Of a DNA stretch of 64,000 nucleotides, positions 16,811-26,337 are shown piece by piece. Below the pieces are notes generated by a model that saw only the letters and a program-made list of their open reading frames with translations, did no database searches and had not been told where the DNA came from. This stretch comes from Pseudokineococcus marinus (GTDB lineage: Bacteria > Actinomycetota > Actinomycetes > Actinomycetales > Quadrisphaeraceae), in assembly GCF_037482405.1 (NCBI RefSeq), contig NZ_JBBHZZ010000004.1, forward strand, positions 248,001 to 312,000, given 5' to 3'. Every line of letters starts with the position of its first letter. Position 1 is the stretch's first letter. A program made the translations under genes and the position numbers.

Positions 16811-17668
16811 TCAGCGGCCGCGCAGCAGGCGGCGGCCCGGCGCGCTGGACCGGGCGAGCAGGCCGAGCACCCGGGTCGAGGCCCCCGGCACCAGGCGCTC
16901 CAGCAGCGCGGGCAGCTTCGCCGACCAGCCGACGAGCAGGCGCGGACGCCGCCGCTCGACGGCGTCCAGGACCTGCTCGGCGACGTCGGCCGGGTCCATC
17001 GTCAGCAGGCGCTGGAAGGACGCGCGCCCCGCCGCCACGTCCTCGGCGGACAGGCTCGCGGCGCCGCGGGCGTCCTGCGCGATGCGGGTGCGCACGCCCC
17101 CCGGCATGACGCACGTGACGCCCACCCCGTCGGGGCGCAGCTCGGCGCGGAGGGCCTCCGTGAAGCCGCGGACGGCGAACTTGCTCGTGGCGTAGGCGCT
17201 CTGGCCGGGCGGCGCGACGACGCCGAAGATGCTCGCCACCGTGACGACGTGCGAGCCCGGCTGCTCCCGCAGCGCCGGGAGCAGCGCGGAGACGACCTGG
17301 ACCGTGGCCCGGAGGTTCACCTCGACGACCCACCAGAACTCCTCGAGGGTGAGGTGGCGGAAGAGGCCGCCGAGCGCCACCCCGGCGTTGCTGACGACGA
17401 GGGTCACGCGCGGGTGGTCGGCGCGGACGGCGTCGAGCGCGCGCGCCGTCGCGGCCCGGTCGGCGAGGTCGACGACGTAGGTCCGCACCCCGAGGAGGGG
17501 GTGCGCCGCCCGCAGGGCCGAGGCCACGCCCTCGAGCCGCTCGGCGTCCCGGTCGAGCAGCGCGAGGTGGCTGCCGCGCGCGGCCAGCGCCCGCGCGAGC
17601 GCCTCGCCGATGCCGCCGGCGGCACCGGTGACGACGGCCGTGCCGCCGTCGACGACGTAGGGGCGCAC
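16811..17668 (-). CDS. Short-chain dehydrogenase/reductase
   Basis: This 285-aa protein has the NAD(P) motif TGAAGGIG at about residues 14-21, the NAG motif in VVSNAG, a catalytic Ser in ASIFG and the YxxxK motif (YATSK). The extended C-terminus (LVGWSAKLPALLERLVPG) resembles membrane-associated SDRs of the lipid type. GTG at 17668 is fixed by GGGAGGTGG about eight bases upstream. The substrate cannot be read from sequence. It stands alone, divergent from the xylanase. Confidence 0.9.
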   Translation of the reverse strand: MRPYVVDGGTAVVTGAAGGIGEALARALAARGSHLALLDRDAERLEGVASALRAAHPLLGVRTYVVDLADRAATARALDAVRADHPRVTLVVSNAGVALGGLFRHLTLEEFWWVVEVNLRATVQVVSALLPALREQPGSHVVTVASIFGVVAPPGQSAYATSKFAVRGFTEALRAELRPDGVGVTCVMPGGVRTRIAQDARGAASLSAEDVAAGRASFQRLLTMDPADVAEQVLDAVERRRPRLLVGWSAKLPALLERLVPGASTRVLGLLARSSAPGRRLLRGR

Positions 17669-17843
17669 GGAGCCCACCTCCCGGGGAGCCGACGCCGCAC
17701 CGGCCGGGCGGCGAGCTCGCATCCTGCCCGGCGCGTCACGTCCCCGCTCTCCGGCGGCGGCCGCGGACGAGCCGGGCGCATCGGGACGAGACGCATCTTG
17801 ACGACGCCCCACGGCCGTGGTCCCCTTCCGGGGCACGGTGTAG

Positions 17844-17853
17844 AAATCGTTTT
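17844..17853. promoter_or_regulatory. AAA-T-CG-T-TTT element, LacI-type operator candidate for the xylanase
   Basis: In otherwise GC-rich DNA, AAATCGTTTT stands out 38 bp before the xylanase start. The half-sites AAA/TTT flank a central CG, the arrangement of LacI/GalR-family operators. It differs from the TGACTGCGCAGTCA sites at the local LacI gene, so another regulator may act here. Confidence 0.4.
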
Positions 17854-17890
17854 AGTCGCGGCGACGACGCCGCGCACGAGGAGGAGCTCC

Positions 17891-20620
17891 ATGGGACGAC
17901 GACGTCTGGGAGCCGGGGCCCTGGCCCTCGGCGTGCTCGCACCGCTCGGCGTGGTGCTGGCACCGACCGCCGGCGCGGAGCCGGCGACGGTCTACGAGAC
18001 GGGCTTCGAGGACGGCACCGCGGGCTGGTTCGGCCGCGGCACCGCCGAGGTCGAGGTCAGCACGGCGCAGTCCCGGACCGGGGAGGCCAGCCTGCTCACC
18101 ACCGGTCGGACCCAGGCCTGGAACGGGCCGGCGCTCGACGCGCTGGGCCTCATGCCCGCCGGCACGTACGAGGTCGAGGCGTGGGTGCGCCTCGTCGACG
18201 GCAGCGGCGAGGACGCGGTCACGATGAGCGTGGCCCGCACCCCGCAGGGCGGCGACGCGGCGTTCGACTCGGTGGCCTACCAGGTGCCCGTGACCGACAG
18301 CGGATGGACGCGGGTCGGCGGCACCTACGAGCACGGCACGCAGAACAGCCAGCTCGAGCTGTACCTGGAGAGCCCCGACGCCACCCAGGCGTACTACGTC
18401 GACGACGTGAGCGTCGTCGGCGAGGCCGCGCCACCGCCGGGCGACAGCACGCGCAGCGACCTGCGCACCGACTTCGAGGACGGCCTGCAGGGCTGGGGCC
18501 CGCGCGGTGACGCCCAGGTCGCCCTGACGACCGACGACGCCCACGGCGGCAGCGCGAGCCTGCTCGCCACGAACCGCCTGCAGAGCTGGCAGGGCCCAGC
18601 GCTCGACGTCACGAGCGCCCTGGCGATCGGCCAGCGGGTGCAGGTCTCGATGTGGGTGCGCCTCGCCCCCGGGCAGGAGCCCACGGGCCTGAGCGCGACC
18701 ATCCAGCGCGACCGCGGCACCGCCACGAGCTACGACGGCGTCGCCGGCGCCAGCGGCCAGGTCACGGCCGACGCCTGGACCGAGCTGCGGGGCACCTACA
18801 CCCTCGGCGCGCCGGTCGACACAGCCACCCTCTACGTCGAGGGGACCGCGGGCGTCGACTTCTACCTCGACGACGTCGCGGTCGTCGGCGTCGAGGAGAC
18901 GCCCATCCAGGACGTGCCGGCCCTCCAGGACGTCCTCGCGGCGGACGGCATCGAGCACACCGGCGTCGCGATCGACCCGCGCGAGACGGTCGGCCGCCCC
19001 TCGGAGCTCCTGCAGAAGCACTACAGCGCCTTCACGCCGGAGAACGACGGCAAGCCCGCCGAGATCCAGCCCGTCGAGGGGCAGTTCACCTTCGGCGACC
19101 TCGACGCGCTGCTCGACCACGCCGACGCGACCGGCACTGACGTCTACTACCACGTGCTCGTCTGGCACTCCCAGACGCCGGACTGGTTCTTCCTCGACGG
19201 CGACCGGCCCCTGACGAGCAGCCCCGAGGACCAGGCGCTCCTGCGCTCGCGCATGGAGGCGCACATCCGCGCGATCTCCGAGCACGTCGCGGAGCGCTAC
19301 CCCGACGGCGACAGCCCGATCTGGGCGATGGACGTCGTGAACGAGGTGATCGACGACGGGCCGAACGGCAACCCGCACGACATGCGGGACAGCCGCTGGT
19401 TCCAGGTGCTCGGCGAGGGCTTCGTCGACGAGGCCTTCCGCCTCGCCGACCAGTACTTCCCCGGGGTCGAGCTCTTCATCAACGACTACAACACCGAGAT
19501 CCCGTCCAAGCGCGAGGACTACCTCTCGCTCGTCGCCGCGCTGCAGGAGCGGGGCGTGCCGGTCGACGGCGTCGGGCACCAGGCGCACGTCGACTTCGCC
19601 CGGCCCGTGGAGTGGCTCGACGACACCATGGACGCCGTCACCGCGCTCGACCCGTCGCTGCTGCAGGCGATCACCGAGCTCGACGTTAACTCCTCCACGG
19701 AGAACCGCGGGGCCGACGTCGGCAGCGGGGGCACGTACGTGCCCGTCACGGAGGACAGGGAGAAGGCGGCGGCCGAGCTCGGGTACTACTACCGCGACCT
19801 CTTCGCCATGCTGCGCACGCACAGCGACTCCCTGGCGTCGGTGACCTTCTGGGGCATCAGCAACGCGCGCAGCTGGCTGCGCACGTGGCCCGGCCCGCGC
19901 CCGTGGGAGCAGCCGCTGCCCTTCGACGACGACCTGCAGGTGCTCCCCGCCTACTGGGGGGTCGTCGACCCGTCGCAGCTGCCGCCGCGGCACGAGGACT
20001 TCCTCCCGCCGCGCTTCGAGGGCCCGCAGACCGTCGAGGTCGTGGCCACCGACCCCGACGGCACGCCGGTGGACTACCCGCTGCCGGCCGCCCGCGACAC
20101 CCGTGACGGCGTCGTCACCCCGACGTGCGCTCCGGCGCCCGGCTCGGTCTTCGCCCTCGGCACGACCGAGGTCACGTGCACGGCGAGCGACAGCGCGGGC
20201 AACACCACCCCGGCGACGACCTTCGACGTCGTCGTCACCGCCCCGCCGACCCAGGCGGAGCTCACGATGGAGCTGCGGCGCGACGAGGTCCGGGCGAAGG
20301 TCGGGCAGAAGCTCACGGTGCCCGCGTCGGTGGAGAACACCGGGGCGGGGACGCTCGTGGGCGCCTCCCTCGCGACGACGTGCGTGCAGACGAACACCGG
20401 CGAGGCCGGGGCCGGGGCGGCGTCGCTCGCGCCGGTCGACGGCACCGCGGACCGCGTCGGACGCCGCGACTACGGCGCCGGCCAGGGCACGGCGCTCGTC
20501 CTGCGGGGCACCGCGACGGCGCCCGGCGTCGTCGAGATGACCTGCACGACGACGATGGCCGACGACTGGGGCACCGACCTCGAGGCCTCGGCCGACCTCG
20601 TGGTGGAGGTGCGTCGCTGA
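17891..20620 (+). CDS. Secreted multidomain GH10 endo-xylanase
   Basis: The product is 909 aa. A signal peptide covers residues 1-29 (cut after AGA). Two CBM4/9/22-like modules follow (about 33-175 and 190-330; FEDGTAGWFGRG, FEDGLQGWGPRG). The GH10 barrel spans about 335-700, with acid/base E485 in DVVNEV and nucleophile E596 in ITELDVN. A HYR-like domain (about 705-785) and a C-terminal beta domain (785-909) follow. GH10 enzymes cut beta-1,4-xylan. ATG at 17891 has AGGAGGAG upstream. It is monocistronic, ended by a strong hairpin shared with the convergent beta-galactosidase. There is no sortase signal. Confidence 0.94.
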   Translation: MGRRRLGAGALALGVLAPLGVVLAPTAGAEPATVYETGFEDGTAGWFGRGTAEVEVSTAQSRTGEASLLTTGRTQAWNGPALDALGLMPAGTYEVEAWVRLVDGSGEDAVTMSVARTPQGGDAAFDSVAYQVPVTDSGWTRVGGTYEHGTQNSQLELYLESPDATQAYYVDDVSVVGEAAPPPGDSTRSDLRTDFEDGLQGWGPRGDAQVALTTDDAHGGSASLLATNRLQSWQGPALDVTSALAIGQRVQVSMWVRLAPGQEPTGLSATIQRDRGTATSYDGVAGASGQVTADAWTELRGTYTLGAPVDTATLYVEGTAGVDFYLDDVAVVGVEETPIQDVPALQDVLAADGIEHTGVAIDPRETVGRPSELLQKHYSAFTPENDGKPAEIQPVEGQFTFGDLDALLDHADATGTDVYYHVLVWHSQTPDWFFLDGDRPLTSSPEDQALLRSRMEAHIRAISEHVAERYPDGDSPIWAMDVVNEVIDDGPNGNPHDMRDSRWFQVLGEGFVDEAFRLADQYFPGVELFINDYNTEIPSKREDYLSLVAALQERGVPVDGVGHQAHVDFARPVEWLDDTMDAVTALDPSLLQAITELDVNSSTENRGADVGSGGTYVPVTEDREKAAAELGYYYRDLFAMLRTHSDSLASVTFWGISNARSWLRTWPGPRPWEQPLPFDDDLQVLPAYWGVVDPSQLPPRHEDFLPPRFEGPQTVEVVATDPDGTPVDYPLPAARDTRDGVVTPTCAPAPGSVFALGTTEVTCTASDSAGNTTPATTFDVVVTAPPTQAELTMELRRDEVRAKVGQKLTVPASVENTGAGTLVGASLATTCVQTNTGEAGAGAASLAPVDGTADRVGRRDYGAGQGTALVLRGTATAPGVVEMTCTTTMADDWGTDLEASADLVVEVRR

Positions 20621-20639
20621 CGGACCGGCGCTGACGCAC

Positions 20640-20688
20640 GACGACGGGGCCCGTCCCCTCCCGGTGGGAGGGGACGGGCCCCGTCGTC
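20640..20688. terminator. Very strong bidirectional terminator
   Basis: A perfect 23-bp stem with a 3-nt loop lies between the convergent xylanase and beta-galactosidase genes; the stem begins GACGACGGGGCCCGTC. Confidence 0.88.
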
Positions 20689-20715
20689 CGTGCTGGTGCC
20701 GTGCCGCGGGCGGCC

Positions 20716-22986
20716 TCAGGCGGTGACGAGCACCCGCACGTCCCACGGGCCGAGCTCGAGCGCGGCACCCTCGTCGAGCGCCTGGCCGCCGAGCACGTCG
20801 GTCGCCGCCGCGGGCACGACGGCGCGCGCCGGGTCCCACGACCAGTTGTGGACCACGTGCACCCGCCGCCCGTCGGCGGCGGTGGCGCCCATGACCGTCA
20901 CCGACGGTCCGCCGCCCCAGCGCCGCTCCTCCCGCGGCGCGGCTCCGTCGAGGCCGGCGCACCAGTCGAGCAGCGCCGCGCCGGTGGCGGCGTCGGGCAC
21001 GGTGCCGACCGTCGTCACCCGCCCGGCGCCGTGCCGGTGGGTCACCACCGCGGGCCACCGGCCGAGCTGCGGGTGCTCGTAGCGCGCCAGGACCTCAGCA
21101 CCGTCGACGACGAGCGCGTCGGCCCACGTCGTCGCCGCCGCGTCCGCGGGCCAGAGCGCGGGCGGCTCGCCGTCCGCCCAGCGCACGGGAACGGGCTCCC
21201 CGAGGTTGGTGAACTCCTGGTAGGAGGTGCCCGCCGCGCCGACGAGGCGGCTGGGCTTGACCTCGCGGCGCGCCCGCGCGAGCGGGTCGGCGTACCCCGT
21301 CCGCGGGCCGAGCACGAGGTGCCCGCCCGCCGCGGCGTAGGCCCCGAGCCAGTCCAGCAGCGCGTCCTCGGCCACGTAGAGCCCCGCGACGACGAGCACC
21401 GGCAGCTCGGCGACGACGTCCGCCGGCTCCCGCACCACGGCGCCGGCCTCCACCAGCTGCCGGTCGTGGACGACGCGCACGCCGAGGCCCGCGTCGAAGG
21501 CCGCCCGGGCCCACGGACCGGTGAGCCGCTCGTAGGCGGTCTCGTCGGCGGGTGAGTGCCCCGCGCCGCGCGGGCCGTCGTAGGGCTGGAAGGCCAGCCC
21601 CCACTTCGAGGGCACGGAGAAGAGGAGGCCGACCTGCGCGTCGGGCCGCAGGCCCGCCACGAGGGAGCCCGCCGTCCCGAGCTCGGCGCCGAGCTGCGCG
21701 AGCTGCTCGTACACCCGGCCGGGCCGCTGGTCGTGGGGCAGCACGCCGCCCCAGTACGTCTCGGTGCCGGCGTGCAGCGTGTGCCAGTGCCAGTACTCGA
21801 CCATCCGCGCGCCGCGGGCGACCATCGCCCACGCCACCTGGCGCCACTGCCCGTCCCACGCCGGGAAGTTCGTCGACGACCCGCCGATGGGCCCGGCGTT
21901 GGTCTCCGTGACGAGGAAGGGCGCCTGCTTGGAGGCCCACATCCGGTCGGCGCTGTGCACCACCGACCACGTGCCCGCCGTCGCCCAGCCCTGCGGCACC
22001 GGCGCGGCCGGGGCGGGGACGGCGAGCGCGCCCTGCATCGCGTAGTACGGGTTGCCGGCGGCGACGTCGAGGGCGCGGTCGACCTCGTACTCGTCGACGG
22101 CGGGTCGCGTGTAGGACACGCAGGTCGTCACCCACTGGTCGGGCCGGGCGAGCTCGCGCACGAGCCCCGCCTGCCACGCGATGAAGTCGGTGGTGAGGCG
22201 CGCCTGGTGCGCGCGCCACGCCTGGTCGTACTGCGGCTGCGCGTTGCCGCGGGGCTCCCACAGATCCGCCCACGTCGAGAGGCGGTGCGACCAGTACGTC
22301 AGGCCCCAGGCGTCGTTGAGCGCCTCGACGGTGCCGTGGGTGCGGCGCAGCTCGTCGACGAAGCCCTGCACCACCGAGCGGTTGTGGAAGAGGTGCAGCC
22401 CGGGCTCGTTGTCGACCTGGAAGCCGATGACGGCCGGGTGCGCCGCGTACCGGCCGACCACCGCGCGGACGACCCGCTCGGCGTGGAAGAGGAACGCCGG
22501 GTGCGTGTAGTCGACCTCCTGGCGCGCGCCCCAGGCCCGCGGGTGGCCGGTCTCGTCCACCGCCGCGACCTCGGGGTGCTTGCGCACCAGCCACATCGGG
22601 ACGGCGTACGTCGGCGTGCCGAGGACGACGGAGATGCCGCGCTCGTGGGCGCCGTCGAGGGCCTCCTCGAGCCAGTCGAGGTCGAAGACGCCGTCCTCGG
22701 GCTCCCACGTCGACCACACCGACTCCCCCACCCGCACCACGGTGAAGCCCGCCTCGACCATGAGGTCGAGGTCGGTCTTCACCCGCGGCTCGGGCGTGTA
22801 CTCCGGGTAGTAGGCGGCGCCGAAGAGGACGCGGTCGGGCAGGGGCAACACCCCCGCGGGCCGCTCCGGGGGCGCCGGCGGCGCCCCGGGCGGGCGCGTC
22901 AGCGGGGCGTCGCCCCAGCTGCGCCCGACGTCGTCGGGCGGCGCGCCGCCCTCTCCTCGGCCGCCTGCTGCTGCAGCAGGACTCAT
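20716..22986 (-). CDS. GH42 beta-galactosidase
   Basis: This 756-aa enzyme has the GH42 A-domain start LFGAAYYPEYTPEP, acid/base E194 in QVDNEPG and nucleophile E361 in VTETNAG, followed by the trimerisation (B) and C-terminal beta domains. No signal peptide is seen, so it is cytosolic and should cleave imported beta-galactosides such as galacto-oligosaccharides. ATG at 22986 overlaps the stop of the second permease by four bases, so it is the last gene of the sugar-import operon. The first 40 residues are a disordered Pro/Gly extension. Confidence 0.93.
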   Translation of the reverse strand: MSPAAAAGGRGEGGAPPDDVGRSWGDAPLTRPPGAPPAPPERPAGVLPLPDRVLFGAAYYPEYTPEPRVKTDLDLMVEAGFTVVRVGESVWSTWEPEDGVFDLDWLEEALDGAHERGISVVLGTPTYAVPMWLVRKHPEVAAVDETGHPRAWGARQEVDYTHPAFLFHAERVVRAVVGRYAAHPAVIGFQVDNEPGLHLFHNRSVVQGFVDELRRTHGTVEALNDAWGLTYWSHRLSTWADLWEPRGNAQPQYDQAWRAHQARLTTDFIAWQAGLVRELARPDQWVTTCVSYTRPAVDEYEVDRALDVAAGNPYYAMQGALAVPAPAAPVPQGWATAGTWSVVHSADRMWASKQAPFLVTETNAGPIGGSSTNFPAWDGQWRQVAWAMVARGARMVEYWHWHTLHAGTETYWGGVLPHDQRPGRVYEQLAQLGAELGTAGSLVAGLRPDAQVGLLFSVPSKWGLAFQPYDGPRGAGHSPADETAYERLTGPWARAAFDAGLGVRVVHDRQLVEAGAVVREPADVVAELPVLVVAGLYVAEDALLDWLGAYAAAGGHLVLGPRTGYADPLARARREVKPSRLVGAAGTSYQEFTNLGEPVPVRWADGEPPALWPADAAATTWADALVVDGAEVLARYEHPQLGRWPAVVTHRHGAGRVTTVGTVPDAATGAALLDWCAGLDGAAPREERRWGGGPSVTVMGATAADGRRVHVVHNWSWDPARAVVPAAATDVLGGQALDEGAALELGPWDVRVLVTA

Positions 22987-23897
22987 CCCTTGACACCTCC
23001 GGTGGCGAGCCCCGCCTGCCAGTACTTCTGGAGGTAGAGGAACGCGATGACGAGCGGCACGATCGAGACGAGCGAGCCGGTGATGACGCTCGAGAACAGG
23101 GCCTGCGCCCCCGAGCCGCCCGCCGCCGTCGACTGCCACTGGGCGAGGCCGACGGTGAGCGGGAACTTGCTGGGCGTGCTCAGCATGATCAGCGGCAGGA
23201 AGTAGTTGTTCCACGTCGCTACGAGCTGGAAGAGCAGCACGGTGATGAAGCCGGGGGCGAGCAGCCGCAGCGCCACGGTGAAGAAGATGCGCATCTCCCC
23301 CGCGCCGTCGACGCGCGCCGCCTCCATGAGCTCGGTCGGCACGGCGTCCGCCGCGTAGACCCGCATGAGGTAGACGCCGAAGGGGCTGACGAGGCTGGGG
23401 AGGATGACCGCCCACCGCGTGTTCGTGAGGTCGACCTCGGCGAACAGCAGGTACGTGGGGATGGCCAGCGCCGTCGTCGGCACCATGATCGCGCCGAGCA
23501 CGACCGAGAACAGCAGGGTGCCCGCGGGGAAGGAGTACTTGGCGAAGGCGTAGCCCGCGGCCGTCGCGAGGAAGGCCGCGCCGACGCCGGCCACGCCGGC
23601 GTACAGCGCCGTGTTGCCGATCCACGACCAGAACACGCCGCCCTGCGCCGTGAAGACGTCGCGGAGGTTGTCCACGAGGTTGAAGTCCGCGAACCACAGC
23701 CCGAAGGAGGAGAAGAGGTCCGCGTTGTCCTTCGTCGAGGCGACCACCAGCCAGTACAGCGGCAGGAGGAAGTACGGCAGCGTCAGCAGGACGAGCACGG
23801 TGAGCAGCGGGCTCTTGCGCCCGGTCGAGCCCTTCGGCCGCGGCCGCGGCTGCGGCTCGACCTCCTCGACGGTGGGCGCCGGCGTCGTCGCGGTCAT
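22983..23897 (-). CDS. Carbohydrate ABC transporter permease (MalG-type)
   Basis: The product is 304 aa with six membrane segments after a 30-residue Pro-rich cytosolic start. The EAA loop that contacts the ATPase reads ELMEAARVDGAGEMRIFF. Other family marks are YAFAKYSFPAG and the FLPLIMLSTP region. ATG at 23897 overlaps the preceding permease stop (ATGA). It is part of the operon binding protein, permease, permease, beta-galactosidase. No ATPase gene is nearby, so a shared MsiK-type ATPase is probably used, as in other actinomycetes. Confidence 0.92.
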   Translation of the reverse strand: MTATTPAPTVEEVEPQPRPRPKGSTGRKSPLLTVLVLLTLPYFLLPLYWLVVASTKDNADLFSSFGLWFADFNLVDNLRDVFTAQGGVFWSWIGNTALYAGVAGVGAAFLATAAGYAFAKYSFPAGTLLFSVVLGAIMVPTTALAIPTYLLFAEVDLTNTRWAVILPSLVSPFGVYLMRVYAADAVPTELMEAARVDGAGEMRIFFTVALRLLAPGFITVLLFQLVATWNNYFLPLIMLSTPSKFPLTVGLAQWQSTAAGGSGAQALFSSVITGSLVSIVPLVIAFLYLQKYWQAGLATGGVKG

Positions 23898-24850
23898 GAG
23901 CGGGCCCTCCGCTGGCTCGTGAGCTGGACGACGTAGGAGACGACCGCGATGCCCGCCGCGAGCAGGAAGGCGACGGCCGCCGCGTAGTTGAGGTCCTGGC
24001 TCGTGAAGGCGAGGTTGTAGGCGTAGAGGTTCGGCGTGTAGGCGCTGTCGATGACGTTGGGCGCCAGCGTCTGGAGGAGGTTCGGCTCGTTGAACAGCTG
24101 GTAGGAGCCGATGACCGAGAAGATGACGGTGAGCAGGATCGCCGAGCGGATGGCCGGGATCTTGATCGACCAGGCGATGCGGAGCTCGCCGGCGCCGTCC
24201 ATGCGCGCCGCCTCGTAGAGGTCGGCCGGCACCGCGCGCAGCGCGGCGAACATGATGATCATGTTGTAGCCGATGAACTCCCACGTGAGGATGTTCATCA
24301 GCGAGCCGAGCATCCAGCCCGACGACAGGAACGGCGGCGCGGGCAGCGACAGGCCCTCCGCGATCTGGGTGAACGGGCCGAAGTCGGGGCCGTAGAGGTA
24401 GCCCCACATGAGCGTCGCGACGACGCTGGGGACGGCGTACGGCAGGAAGATCGACAGCCGCACGAACCGCTGCGCGTAGAGCCGCCCCGAGTCGAGCGCC
24501 AGGGCGAAGAGCAGGGCCAGGCCCAGCATGATCGGCACCTGGATGACGAGGAAGAGGCTCACCCGCAGGACGCCCTCGCCGAAGGCGGAGTCGCCGAGCG
24601 CGCGGGCGTAGTTGGCGAGGCCGACGAAGCTGCGGCCGCCGACGAGCTGCTCGCGGAAGAGCGAGAGGTAGGCCGCGTAGACCAGCGGCACGACGAGCAT
24701 CGCCGCGAAGACGACCATGAACGGCGCGACGAGCAGGTACGCCGCGCGGTGCTGGCGGCGCACGGCGGGGCTGTGCCCGCGGCGGCGGGGGCCGGCCCGG
24801 CCGGGGGCGGTGGCGCCCCCGGCCGAGCCGGTCGTGGTGGGGGCCGTCAC
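23894..24850 (-). CDS. Carbohydrate ABC transporter permease (MalF-type)
   Basis: The product is 318 aa with six membrane segments. The N-terminal 35 residues are basic and disordered. Family features are RAAYLLVAPFMVVFAAML in helix 1 and the EAA loop DLYEAARMDGAGELRIAWSIKIPAI. GTG at 24850 overlaps the binding-protein stop (GTGA). With the next permease it forms the membrane channel of the importer. Confidence 0.92.
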   Translation of the reverse strand: MTAPTTTGSAGGATAPGRAGPRRRGHSPAVRRQHRAAYLLVAPFMVVFAAMLVVPLVYAAYLSLFREQLVGGRSFVGLANYARALGDSAFGEGVLRVSLFLVIQVPIMLGLALLFALALDSGRLYAQRFVRLSIFLPYAVPSVVATLMWGYLYGPDFGPFTQIAEGLSLPAPPFLSSGWMLGSLMNILTWEFIGYNMIIMFAALRAVPADLYEAARMDGAGELRIAWSIKIPAIRSAILLTVIFSVIGSYQLFNEPNLLQTLAPNVIDSAYTPNLYAYNLAFTSQDLNYAAAVAFLLAAGIAVVSYVVQLTSQRRARS

Positions 24851-26232
24851 TGGACCGTGAAGCCCTGCTGCTCGGCGTAGGAGGTGATGTCGTCCTCCCA
24901 CGCGGCGAGGCCCGCCTCCATGTCGCCGCCCTCGTCGATGGCCGTGCCGAGGGTGTCGTTGAAGGAGTTGTAGACGTAGTCCATGAAGGGCAGCCAGCCG
25001 AAGTCGGTGTCGACCTCGGTGGTCAGCTCGCTGTAGAGCTTGTTGACCTGCTGGCCGCCGAAGAACTCCGGCGCGGCGTCGAGGAACTCCTGGTCCTCCA
25101 GCACGACGTCGTGCGGCACGAAGAGGAACTGGTCGAGCGCCAGCGTCAGCGCCGGCTCGGGGTCGGTGTTGATCCACTTCGCCAGCTGGGCGGCGGCGAT
25201 GGGGTTCTCCGTCGAGGACAGGACGGCGTCGGTCGAGCCGCCCCAGTTGCCCGTGGCGGTGTCGCCCTCCTCCCACGCGGGCAGCGGCGCCGCGCGCCAC
25301 AGGCCCGAGGTGTTGCCGGCCGTGCCCTGCAGGAAGACCGGGCCCCAGGCCGCCGTCTGCCACGAGGCGTACTTGCCGTTGGCGAGGCCCTGGTACCACT
25401 GGTCGTTGAAGTCCGCGTCGGTCGAGACGAGGTCCTCGTCGATGAGGCCCTGCCAGTAGTCGACGACCTCGGTGACCTCGGGGGTGTCGAGGTCGATCGT
25501 GACCGTCTGGTCGCCGTCGAAGCCGAAGGGCTTGGCGCCGTTCTGCCAGAGCAGCCCGACGAACTGGCCGGGGTCGTTGCCCGGCATGTTCGTCAGGTAG
25601 GTGCCGGGGACGGCCTCCTTCATCGTCCGCGCCGCCTCCTCGAAGTCCGCCCACGTGGTGGGGGCCTCGATGCCGGCCTGGTCGAGGAGGTCCTGGCGGT
25701 AGAGCGAGCCCATGGGGCCGATGTCCTGCGGGATGCCGTAGACGGCGTCGCCCTCGGTGATCTGCTCCCACACCCACTCGGGGTAGGAGTCCTGCAGCTC
25801 GCTCGCGCCGTAGGGGCCGAGGTCGAGCAGGTCGCCGTTCAGCGTGAAGGACGGCAGGTACTGGTACTCGATCTGCACGACGTCGGGGGCGCCCTCGCCG
25901 GCGCGGATCGCCGTGCGGAGCTTCGTGTACTGGTCGAGGCCCTGGCCGGCGTTGACGAGGTTCACCGAGATCTCGGGGAAGGCCGCCTCGAACTGGTCGA
26001 CCTCCTTCTGCGCGTCGGGCAGCCAGGTCCAGAACGTCAGCTCGGTCGGCGTCGACATCGCCTCGTCGATCTGCTCCTGGGTCACGGGCTCGACGTCCGA
26101 GCCGGCGTCGTCCCCGCCGCCGCCGTCGCCCCCACCGCCGCAGGCGGACAGGACGAGGGCGGTCCCGGCGAGCGCCGCGGCGAGCGCGCGGCCGCGGGAG
26201 CGGGAGCGGAGGGGGGTGCGGGGTGCGGTCAT
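24847..26232 (-). CDS. Sugar-binding lipoprotein of the ABC importer
   Basis: This 461-aa family-1 (MalE-like) solute-binding protein has a signal peptide with lipobox LSAC, so it is a membrane-anchored lipoprotein, followed by a Gly-rich tether. Motifs include LTFWTWLPDAQKEVDQFEAAFPEI and WADFEEAARTMKE. ATG at 26232 has AAGGAG nine bases upstream. It is the first gene of the operon. The ligand is most likely a beta-galactoside or related oligosaccharide, judged from the downstream GH42 gene and LacI regulator. Confidence 0.92.
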   Translation of the reverse strand: MTAPRTPLRSRSRGRALAAALAGTALVLSACGGGGDGGGGDDAGSDVEPVTQEQIDEAMSTPTELTFWTWLPDAQKEVDQFEAAFPEISVNLVNAGQGLDQYTKLRTAIRAGEGAPDVVQIEYQYLPSFTLNGDLLDLGPYGASELQDSYPEWVWEQITEGDAVYGIPQDIGPMGSLYRQDLLDQAGIEAPTTWADFEEAARTMKEAVPGTYLTNMPGNDPGQFVGLLWQNGAKPFGFDGDQTVTIDLDTPEVTEVVDYWQGLIDEDLVSTDADFNDQWYQGLANGKYASWQTAAWGPVFLQGTAGNTSGLWRAAPLPAWEEGDTATGNWGGSTDAVLSSTENPIAAAQLAKWINTDPEPALTLALDQFLFVPHDVVLEDQEFLDAAPEFFGGQQVNKLYSELTTEVDTDFGWLPFMDYVYNSFNDTLGTAIDEGGDMEAGLAAWEDDITSYAEQQGFTVQ

Positions 26233-26337
26233 GGTCGGGCGACTCCTTCGTCGTCGTGCTGCGGTCCCTGCGGTCGAGCAGTCATGCGGTCGAGCGGTCC
26301 TGCGGTGGCGCGGCCCGGCGCTGCCGGGCACGGCTCC

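Noticed and set aside
12487..17109. 1,540-codon plus-strand frame across lysE, lysG, APC permease and M23 genes
   Set aside because: Low-complexity basic and acidic composition, antisense to clear genes; no ribosome-binding site or domain.
26250..26305. Repeated TGCGGTC words upstream of the sugar-binding protein
   Set aside because: They form no full palindrome and do not match the LacI operator beyond a single half-site; likely composition-driven.
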